The translations under genes were made by a program, and so were the position numbers. Below are positions 35,148 to 43,450 of a stretch of DNA of 64,000 nucleotides, piece after piece (the stretch's first letter is position 1; each line of letters begins with the position of its first letter). Under the pieces are notes generated by a model. That model ran no database searches and had not been told where the DNA came from. It saw only the letters and a list, made by a program, of their open reading frames with translations. Source of the stretch: Microplitis mediator (taxonomy: Eukaryota > Arthropoda > Insecta > Hymenoptera > Braconidae); the NCBI RefSeq assembly GCF_029852145.1, contig NC_079979.1, positions 558,001 to 622,000 of the forward strand. Reading direction: 5' to 3'.

Positions 35148-36165
35148 CACTGATAGAAGGATTTGTTTGTATTTAATAAATCAATTTATTAAAATCTTTT
35201 TCAGATATTTTTTTGGGTGGAAAAAATATTTTTTTACTATTAACAATATTCGTTAGTATTAACAAAATCTATTTTTTATGAGAACAAAATTTTTGTAACT
35301 ATTAAGAAGCTTTAATATATTGAAAAAAATATTTATTTCCACCAAATAAGATTTGTTAATAGTTAAAAAATATTTTGTTGGTGGTCGGTGTTGATAGATG
35401 GCTATACTTAAAAACAATTAATAAAATGGAAGCTTTGCTACAATCGTGGGATTTAAGTGAGTTATACTCGATTTTTTGTGGTAAGTTGACAGTTATATAT
35501 AAGGTATATTCAGTAGCATCAGTACTTAACCTATTCATTGTCTTGTCATCCTATTTTATTTTTTATATTCCGTTTCTAAAATTAACACTAAATTTATGAA
35601 TTTACTTTTGTATTCCCACTCTAGTAAACCATATAACTGACTTTGAAATCCTTGGTGAATTCCTTACTAAAACTCGAGAAGAGACCCAAAAAGAAGTAAT
35701 CCCTAGTGTTTGTTTACGACTTCGTTTAAATAAAAAATATAATGAATATGTAGGTTTCTTTTATATTTTTCAACTATTTATTTTTTTAAATTCAATTCAT
35801 TATTCTCAAAAAATTATTTCAAATAATTTTATTATTGATAAATAATTTTATTTTATTTACAGATTTCCCATCACGAGAAGATTAATGTAAAACTTTTCTA
35901 AAAATAATAAGAGGAATTTTTTAAATATTAATAATCCAGTGTGTAAATACTAATAAATGATTTATTAAATATTAATAAATCATTTTTTATATGTTAATAA
36001 ATTATTTGTTAAATAGTAATAAATATTTGGTTAGCACAAAAAAATCGCTGCTAATAAATGATTTATTAACTGTTAATAAATATTTGTTAAGGACCTATCC
36101 TCTAATAAATTATTTATTAAATATTAACAAATCTTTTTAAATACAAAAAAATCCTTCTATCAGTG
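35148..36165. mobile_element. Inner CACTGATAG element (1018 bp) carrying a small gene
   Basis: CACTGATAGAAGGATTT at 35148 and its complement ending at 36165, both flanked by TA, define a 1018 bp element. Between arms of 'aataaatnatttattaa' sub-repeats lies a non-repetitive core with a three-exon open frame (35426-35901). Confidence 0.75.
35426..35901 (+). CDS. Three-exon mini-gene inside a short transposon, 72 residues
   Basis: Exons 35426..35480, 35625..35749 and 35863..35901 join in consistent phases (55+125+39 = 219 nt). Donors are G|GTAAGT and T|GTAGGT; acceptors are tattcccactctag and ttattttatttacag. The protein starts MEALLQSWDLSELYSIFC, an amphipathic opening reminiscent of SAM-like or other helical interaction domains. 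A Lys/Glu-rich helix and a basic strand follow (REETQKEVIPSVCLRLRLNK), and it ends VKLF. I do not recognise the family. The element lacks a transposase, so this looks like a captured host gene fragment or a remnant of the element's own gene. Expression is unknown. Confidence 0.5.
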
Positions 36166-36519
36166 TAGTACATGTGTTTTTAATGGTTAAGTTAATACGT
36201 GTACACCACTACAGGCTCGTGTGTAGCCCTCTACCGACAAATTCTCCTCAGAAATATTTATTAAATATTAACAAATCTTGTTTGGTGCTAACAAATATTT
36301 CTTTTATGTTAATAAGGCTTTGTTAGCATAAAAAATATTTCTTAATAATAAAGAAGTTACTTATTTCATTATAATAAATATTGTTAATAATTACTAAATA
36401 TTTGTTAAATCCAAAAAAGTCAATTAAGAAAAATTTAATAAATCAATTTATTACTCCTAAACAAATCCTTCTATCAGTGTACTAATGTATTTTTTTTTTT
36501 TTTAAGAAACCGTGAAACA

Positions 36520-38320
36520 ATGAATAAATTTTTGGTACCAATTCTGGTTCTGCTAATAATTTCATTAGCAAATGCAGAAATATGTGACCATGATTCAATG
36601 GACATAGATGGCGCTTGTGTCAAAGTAGTCGGCAATTCATGCACTAACGATGCTGACTGCCGTCGCAATGACGCAGCATGTTTGGAAGGCACTTGTCAGT
36701 GGGTCCAAAATTGGATGGCGAATAAAGAACGGCATGGATCGTATGTTGCAAAAGGTCAGTTGATTCAATACATGCTCAAAATAAACGCCGTTAAATGCCA
36801 AATATCGACCTACCACATAAATTTTTTTATTAAAGGGTTAATGTCTTGTGACAGATTGATATGTTTATAAAGACGTAAATAGTTACTTAGGGGTCTGTTC
36901 CCGCATGGAAAAGCTATATATTGTTAAAAGTATATAAAAAAATATATGGTGAATATGTGATAAATATATAGCGGCAAAAATATCTATATTGAATAATATA
37001 TGTTTTTTACATATATTGGATTATATATTTATCATAATATATTTACTTGTATATAATGTTTTGTATTTTTCTATATATATTATCTCATATAATGCTCAAT
37101 ATATTCTTATCATATATGGATAGTATATATATAATTTATAAGTATAATATAATAAACTTGATATATATATCCATATATTTTGACTCATATAATTAGTGGT
37201 ATGTGGTCTCTATATAATTGATTATATATGAAAGAATTTATATGATTAAATATATGGTTCGCGGTGTATTGGAATTATATTTTTCCAGTATATTAAAACT
37301 TATATTTTTCGCAATATATTGAAAATTTTATTTTTTCAATATACTTTTTCAATTTCTACACAATTCCACAAAAAACAGTCAAATTTATTATTTTTTCTCC
37401 TTCTTTTCATTGACCTTATATTTACTGGCAATAACCTAAGAAAAGTAAAAAAAGTGCCATATATTTTACAATATATTGGAAACCATATATTTTGCAATAT
37501 ATTGGAAAATATATATCAAAAATATAAAAAATACTATATATTAATTAATATACTACTTTCAATATAATATATCAATATAAAAAAAAAATATTAAAATATA
37601 TATGTAAAACATACATAAAAAAGTTATATATTGATAAATATATTGATAATATATTCTAGCAATATATTTTTTTTCAATATATTATCATATATTAATACGG
37701 CAAAAATATAAATATTATTTTATATATTGTACAATATATCACATTATAATATTCATATATTCTATCATATATGTTTTCACATATAAAGTTTTTTCATGCG
37801 GGTTGCAAGATAGTTTCATAGAAATAGTAGAAGACTGATACAAGATTGCCTTGTGTATGTCATCTTGATCAAGTCTATGTGGTGTAGATCATCGTCTTAC
37901 GTCGTTTTAAATTTATAACCTCATTTTTAAGTTACATAAAATATAGATTAGATTTTTTATTAGGTTAGTGTTCACGTTTGCGAATTGATAATCACATTAG
38001 CACGACCTTCTGAATGTAACAGCTTTTTGTTTTTGAGCATTAATTATATAAAATATCGTAGATAACTAGTGCCATCGGGTATAATACTCTCATTCGTGCT
38101 CCCAAGCACCGAACTCGAGGATTATATTTGATGGCAGTCGTTATCTAAGGCACTAAAATTTAATAAAATTCAAGATTGCTTGCTGAGCTTAATGAGATTT
38201 AATTACTTTACAGCATTGGGTGATGTCTGTATAGGGAATAAACATTGTCGGGAGTTGTCCGGTGCAGTATGTGTCCAATTCAGATGCGTCACTGCCGCTA
38301 GTCTTCCAAAAAGTGATTAA
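36520..38320 (+). CDS. Secreted ten-cysteine protein with two EB-like modules
   Basis: Two exons, 36520..36754 and 38214..38320, with a GTCAGT donor and a 'taattactttacag' acceptor, join in phase to give 113 residues. Residues 1-19 (MNKFLVPILVLLIISLANA) are a clear signal peptide, predicted cleavage before EIC. The mature chain has ten cysteines in repeated four-cysteine modules: SC-x5-C-x6-C-x4-C in exon 1 and VC-x5-C-x7-C-x4-C in exon 2, resembling invertebrate EB modules. One module per exon suggests exon duplication. A tract of T's ending in AAG just before the ATG (36489-36507) could be an acceptor for a leader intron. AATAAATAAAT follows near 38385. Secreted proteins of this style are common in wasp venom, but that use is only a guess. 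Confidence 0.75.
36900..37802. mobile_element. 0.9 kb AT-rich inverted-repeat element, copy B, in an intron
   Basis: CCCGCATGGAAAAG at the left and TTTTTTCATGCGGG at the right, flanked by TT on both sides. It is the reverse complement of the element at 21788-22685 with very few differences. It fills most of the intron of the cysteine-rich gene without touching its splice sites. Confidence 0.85.
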
Positions 38321-38727
38321 GTTGGACAATTAAGCAATGCCATTATTGATTGTTGCGATAATGTATTTGGTTATGAATTATGAAATAAATAAATATATTG
38401 AGCAATTACTTGTGGAATTAGTTTATTTTAACATTTTTTTAAGAAGTTGATGATAGTTGTTGGTTACCTGGTAGCTTAATATTTTGAAACCTGTTAAAAA
38501 TAATAATAATCATTAATCAGTTTTAATCAAAGAAAGAAGTGGATGTCGGGACCTCAACACGCTGTTCTATCAAGCGATAAAACTGTTGTACCTAATAATT
38601 AATTAAATCTAACCTAAAACCCATAAAAACCTATTCTAATTAATTACATATATGTAATTGTCTTATTGAGAGGTTTGCATGTTTAGGTTTCTACTATATT
38701 TAAATGGTGTATTACCGTACGATGGAC

Positions 38728-39307
38728 CCCTAGTAGAAATGATATCGAGTTTTTAGCCAGTAACTAGACTTAAACCAGTAACTGGCCAGTGTAATATCGA
38801 GTTTCTGTCAAGTAACTGGCCAGTTTTACTAGAGATCGAGCAGAACATGGCGGCTTCAGTGAAACTATCAATTTTGAATATTGAGGTTATCAAGGGTTAT
38901 AAAAAATTGTAAAATAAAATAAAAATAATGTTAAATAAACAATATGACATAAACGTTTAATTTATATTTATTTATATTATGAAATAAATAACATCATTAG
39001 ATTAATAGAATAACAACAATAAATCTGACAATAAAGTAATTATTTGATTTTATCTCCCACAGTCGCAATTCATTTATTGTGTCAACTTTTTTTACCGCAT
39101 CCATTTTGTAATATATTTTGTAAAATATTTCCACGTTAACATACACAAATTTTAATTAATTCACACTGTTTTTTAATATTTTTTACAGTGTCGGTGTGAC
39201 CAATGTTTATGACTTAGTTGTAGGTGGCGCGATTTCGAGTTTTTACTCGATATCACTGGCCAGTTACTGGTTTATATCGAGTGAAAACTCGATTATTTCT
39301 ACTAGGG
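38728..39307. mobile_element. 580 bp inverted-repeat element (CCCTAGTAGAAAT ends)
   Basis: Left CCCTAGTAGAAATGATATCG and right 'cgattatttctactaggg' are inverted. Inside each end the words 'actggccagt', 'aaaccagtaactgg' and 'atatcgag' are repeated in opposite orientation, so each arm is about 110 bp. The middle is plain AT sequence. No target duplication could be fixed. 38321-38727 holds only the 3' flank of the cysteine-rich gene. Confidence 0.65.
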
Positions 39308-39468
39308 ATCGGAACCCCATCAAACACAAATAAAGACGGTTTTTAAAACTCCTATCTCCAAACTGTGGCCAATCTCAATCCTCACCCCCCCCCCCTCGAG
39401 CAGTGATAAATTTCAAAAATTAAAATTTCCAAATACTTCAATAATTATATAATTGATTTCAAATTTAA

Positions 39469-41727
39469 TTATTCTTTAATATACATCATAGTTTTGTTAT
39501 CACGTCGATAATTATCACCATTATAATTAATAACATCATCGACCTTGGTGCTGCTGCCACCAATCAGTATAATTTTATCATTGCATTCAACCTTAAATTG
39601 TTTCTGCGATTCTAATTTCTGAACTTTATAAATCTTCATACCATCTTCGAATTTCATCACGTCCCAATCTTTCGCCAAATTGAGCGGTTCTTTATTACCA
39701 ACTTTCATTTTCCACGTAAACCGTCCGGATGTTTTGGCGGCCATCTTAACGTGATCGCCATCTTCTTCAAACCCTTCCACGTCAATACTATAATCGACTT
39801 TATCATCACTACCCCGCCACTTAAAGTACAAATCATCAGTCTCTTGATTATTAGTGACTTTATAAAACGCTTCCATACCACTAGAATTAACCACCCCCAG
39901 CTCCTTAACCTCAAACTTCTCTACTCGGTATTCCATTTTCCAGAACATTATGTCCTTATCAACCAACCGGCCGATGAAATGACCCCGCGAGTTGACATTA
40001 ATTCCTTCAACGTCAGACCTTTTAAAACACTCGGTCTTCCCATGGGTTATCAATCCCAGTCTACTAGAATTCCCAGGCGACCCAGAAGCTGCACCCGTTT
40101 CCGCGAAATGTATTTCCCGTGTTTGAATTCCGGCCAATAAACAGCCACCGGCATCCAAATCACAATAGTTCGATATTTCCGGCATGGGCACACGCAAGGA
40201 AAACATGAAATCTTTGGTCTTGATAATTCCCAGACCAATCGATGGGATCAGATAACATCCTAGCTCGCCTTTGAGGTCCAGCCAGTCAAATTTCGTAGCC
40301 CTGACATCAATATCACACCGCGAATCAAATAAAGGATTAATATTCTTAATGCTCGGGTGCAGTATTATCCTGACTAATTTTCTAACCACCTCATAATAAT
40401 TACCCGGGATATCAAGGATTGTATAAACTGCGGCATAAAAATCTGAGTGATAAATATATGTCCCGATATTAGACAAGAAATTTGAGTAGTTAATCATATG
40501 TAGATTTTTATCTGCGTCGTACTTGAACGCGGAGCCGTCTATATTAATAATATCACTTGATATATCGTTGATACTTTTGTCATTATTGATCAACTCATGG
40601 AAGTGTTTTAAACTATTGGACTTTGAATCAGTGATAAAGTCTTCAGTGGCATTAATATAGTTCGTTAACAGCCTGGGTGTTGATAAATTGAATAGATTAC
40701 TAGCGTTAGAAAGGAGTGTACCCTTAGGATAACTAGTATATTCTGGTATTTTCTTTATTAAGTCAAGTATTAACTGATGGTACTTGGGTTTGTTGCCATT
40801 AATATTGACTATCAATTGAAACATGGCCGCCATTGTTGTTATCGTGGCCAATAAGTCTTCATAGGATCTGAAAGCATCGTTCAAATCTTCAATTCGTCTC
40901 GAAGTAATCCGTTCTAAAATATTGTCGGTAATTTTTGAGTACTTGTCAGCCATCTCGGAATCTGATGAGTCTTTATTTAGGTTACGTAATATTCTTATAC
41001 CCAAGTCAGCAAGTTGTTTAAATTGTTTGGGATCTAACTTCCATTGTAGGAAATTCGTGTGAGGCGGCATCGAAAGATCAAAAGTGTAATGATCTATTAT
41101 ATTAAGATCGTCGGGTGTTAAGTTGTAATTGTCGGTAAAGAAATGGCGAAGTTTATCTTTTATTGCTGATAATTTACTTTCGGGTGATAAAACTTGTGGC
41201 TTGACGGGTTGATCAATTAACTTAGAGGCATTATCTAATGTCTCAGGGGTATTATGTGATGCCTTAGGGATACTATCTAATGCCTTAGGGGTAATACCGG
41301 ATACCTTAGGGACCTCATCTACTTTCTCAAGGGTATTATCAAGTACCTGAGAGTCATTATTAAGTGGCTCAGGGGTATTATGTAATGCCTGAGGGATACT
41401 ATCTAATGTCTGAGGGGTAACACCGGATACCTTAGGGACCTCATCTACTTTCTCAAGGGTATTATCAAGTACCTGAGAGTCATTATTAAGTGGCTCAGGG
41501 GTATTATGTAATGCCTGAGGGATACTATCTAATGTCTGAGGGGTAACACCGGATACCTTAGGGACCTCATCTACTTTCTCAAGGGTATTATCAAGTACCT
41601 GAGAGACATTATTATGTGGCTCAGGGGTCTTATGTAATGAGGTTACTAAGAATACTATTAAAGTAATGGTCGTGATTACTAATATGGTAACACATCCGTA
41701 GATGACGTAAGGTAAATATTCTTGCAT
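39469..41727 (-). CDS. ODV-E66-like PL8-fold membrane protein, copy 1 (752 aa)
   Basis: A single exon of 752 codons. An N-terminal hydrophobic segment (about residues 7-30) is followed by charged residues, then a repeat region (33-160) with three 42-residue copies. A helical domain and a beta-rich C-terminal domain follow. The order fits polysaccharide lyase 8 and the baculovirus/nudivirus occlusion-derived envelope protein ODV-E66. It has a DGS motif followed by a Tyr/Phe-rich helix (NYSNFLSNIGTYIYHSDF), then 'LIPSIG', 'FSLRV' and 'ISNYC' at the start of the sandwich. In active PL8 enzymes a catalytic histidine follows DGSF; here that place reads DGSAFKY, so activity is doubtful. Single-exon copies of odv-e66 are known in bracovirus-carrying wasps, where products join virus particles. 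The match is from pattern memory, not a search. Confidence 0.55.
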   Translation of the reverse strand: MQEYLPYVIYGCVTILVITTITLIVFLVTSLHKTPEPHNNVSQVLDNTLEKVDEVPKVSGVTPQTLDSIPQALHNTPEPLNNDSQVLDNTLEKVDEVPKVSGVTPQTLDSIPQALHNTPEPLNNDSQVLDNTLEKVDEVPKVSGITPKALDSIPKASHNTPETLDNASKLIDQPVKPQVLSPESKLSAIKDKLRHFFTDNYNLTPDDLNIIDHYTFDLSMPPHTNFLQWKLDPKQFKQLADLGIRILRNLNKDSSDSEMADKYSKITDNILERITSRRIEDLNDAFRSYEDLLATITTMAAMFQLIVNINGNKPKYHQLILDLIKKIPEYTSYPKGTLLSNASNLFNLSTPRLLTNYINATEDFITDSKSNSLKHFHELINNDKSINDISSDIINIDGSAFKYDADKNLHMINYSNFLSNIGTYIYHSDFYAAVYTILDIPGNYYEVVRKLVRIILHPSIKNINPLFDSRCDIDVRATKFDWLDLKGELGCYLIPSIGLGIIKTKDFMFSLRVPMPEISNYCDLDAGGCLLAGIQTREIHFAETGAASGSPGNSSRLGLITHGKTECFKRSDVEGINVNSRGHFIGRLVDKDIMFWKMEYRVEKFEVKELGVVNSSGMEAFYKVTNNQETDDLYFKWRGSDDKVDYSIDVEGFEEDGDHVKMAAKTSGRFTWKMKVGNKEPLNLAKDWDVMKFEDGMKIYKVQKLESQKQFKVECNDKIILIGGSSTKVDDVINYNGDNYRRDNKTMMYIKE
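41250..41631 (-). repeat. Three 126 bp coding repeats (42-residue units)
   Basis: In-frame repeats encode units containing SQVLDNTLEKVDEVPKVSG and TPQTLDSIPQALHNTPE. Units 1 and 2 are almost identical at DNA level; unit 3 differs at several residues. Each unit is itself built of 10-12 residue sub-repeats (LD..P/TP). They form a likely stalk between the membrane helix and the globular part, and are absent from the second gene. Confidence 0.9.
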
Positions 41728-42059
41728 TATCAGATTATGTTATTACGATATTGATTCTTCTAATGTGATTAATTATAGGCGTTAATTATTTACTTAGTTT
41801 GTTTGGTAAAATTAATGGACGAGCTTCATATTGCAGTGTAACAGCTGAGTTAGCAATAGACATTTTTTGAGATCAAGTGTCGTAGGACATTTGTAGTTAG
41901 ACAATTAATGATTAATTAATTAATGTAATGGTGACGAAGCCCGCCCGGTTTATTGGGACCATTGCCTCATTTATTTGAGGTATTCGCTCCGTGCGCGACA
42001 AAAGCGCCGAGTAATAAATGAACTAAAGGAGGATATTGAGGTACATTCAATATATAATT

Positions 42060-42700
42060 TCCCAGAGAGGAAAGTACCACGGGCCCAGGCTTGGCCCAGA
42101 CTTGGCCCAACTTTGTAGAACCTGGGGCCAGGCTTGTAAGCCAGTCTTGGCCCAGCCTTGGTAGAAGTCTGGAATGATAATCTCAGGCCAAGCCTGGTTG
42201 CCAGACCTGGCCCATGCTTGGTTACCAGACCTGGCCCAGGCTTCCAGAAAACGAATAAATTTAATTAAAAAAAATTTATTATTATTAACCTCGTAGAATT
42301 CATGATCATTAACGTTTTAATTATCTAAGGGAGGTAAATGATGTGAAAAAAACTCAGTGAAAATTCTGCTGAACTCTGGGCGCGAACTGCCGTCCTTCCG
42401 ATTACTAGGTCCGAACGGTAGCTACTGGACGAACCTACTAATGTTCAACTGGTACATTTATATGATCTACTTATATAAACCATAGGTATATCCAAACCTG
42501 TGTAATTCTACCTTGGCCCAAGTCTGGCTTGCCATTGGATGGCCAAGGCTAGGTTACCCAGTCTTGGCCCAAGTCTGGCTTGCCATTGTAACGGCCAAGG
42601 CTAGGTTACCCAGTCCTGGCCCAAGCCTGGGCCAATATAGGTGTGCCAAAGCTAGGTTCCCCAGTGCTGGGCCAAGTAGGGGCCTGTTGTTCAACTCTGG
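42060..42700. repeat. Two blocks of 'ggcccaggcttggcccagac' repeats
   Basis: Blocks at 42080-42245 and 42505-42690 consist of 'cttggcccag', 'gccaggcttg' and 'tggcccaagtctgg' words with an approximate 25-45 bp rhythm. They are separated by 250 bp of ordinary sequence. The frame at 42513..42719 is repeat read-through. Confidence 0.75.
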
Positions 42701-43039
42701 CAGCTGCTGTATGGGTTAATAGGAGTTCACGTTAAAAATTATAATTTTTTATCTCAACAGAATTTAATGAAGATAAAAAGCCAGCGAAAAGTTTCATAAA
42801 TTCTTACTACACGGAGAGAAATTAATTGTTTTATCTACAATACAAAATTTATAATTTTAACTATCTGAAGTGGTAATTACATTTTTCAGCGGTTATAATG
42901 ATTAGTATTACTATTGAAAATGATAACAGTTACAATTAATGATGGTAACGGTCACTATCGAAGATGCTAATTGTAATTATTAAAAATTGTAATTGTTACA
43001 ATAGAAGATGGTAACTATTTCCATTCAAAGTTGTAAAAA

Positions 43040-43235
43040 TTCTTAACTAAGTATGTGTGTGTGCACGCATGTGCTCGCGCGTGTGTGCTTACGCACCCGT
43101 ATGCTTCTGTGTGTGTGTGCATGAGTACGCGCGCGCGCATCTGTGTGCATGTGTGTGTGTACATGTGTACGCGAGGTTGTGTGTGCATGTGTGCGGGTAA
43201 GTGTGCGCATGTATGTGTGTGTGTGAAATTAATCA
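43040..43235. repeat. Impure (TG)n / (CG/TG) microsatellite
   Basis: About 190 bases of alternating purine-pyrimidine sequence (tgtgtgtg, cgcgcgcg, gtacatgtgtac). Such runs can adopt Z-DNA. The Cys/Val/His-rich frames on either strand are artefacts. The TACACGGAGAGAAAT end-like motif at 42810 resembles the end of the 28384 element but has no partner. Confidence 0.85.
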
Positions 43236-43450
43236 CTTAGCCAGTTAAACAAATTGTCTATAGATAAGCGTCAGACTATAACGTTGATTTTTTAGTTGTT
43301 TATTAGCTTAGATGGTCATCAATATTTAGGCTGATACCAAACTGCGACCAATCTCGATCCGCAATCCCCCCCCCCCCTCGAGCAGTAATAAATTAAAAAA
43401 ATTAAATTTTCCAAATACTTCAATAATTATATAATTGATTACAAATTTAA

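Larger units (their letters stand above)
33754..36479. mobile_element. Outer element of a nest, CACTGATAGAAGGATTT ends
   Basis: The left end CACTGATAGAAGGATTT (33754) and the right end AAATCCTTCTATCAGTG (36479) are exact complements, each flanked by TA. The interior holds sub-repeats 'attaataaatn.tttnttaa' and two further insertions. The same ends also bound the inner copy at 35148-36165, so the pairing of ends is an interpretation. The right end is 40 bases before the ATG of the cysteine-rich gene. Confidence 0.7.
39353..41965. repeat. Segmental duplication, copy 1 (partner 43343-45545)
   Basis: The two blocks align from a poly-C tract followed by CTCGAGCAG (39386-39406; 43367-43385), through the whole gene, to about 230 bp of 5' flank ending 'gtgacgaagcccgcccggtttat'. 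Non-coding flanks are about as conserved as the coding part, so the copies are young. Between them (41966-43342) lies unrelated repeat DNA. Confidence 0.9.

Noticed and set aside
41791..41806. Baculovirus-like late promoter motif (TAAG) upstream of the 752-residue gene
   Set aside because: The motif is CTAAG, not the DTAAG consensus, and is not conserved in the paralogue's otherwise near-identical upstream region.
43015..43240. His/Thr/Cys-rich frames on both strands
   Set aside because: Products of the TG/CG microsatellite.
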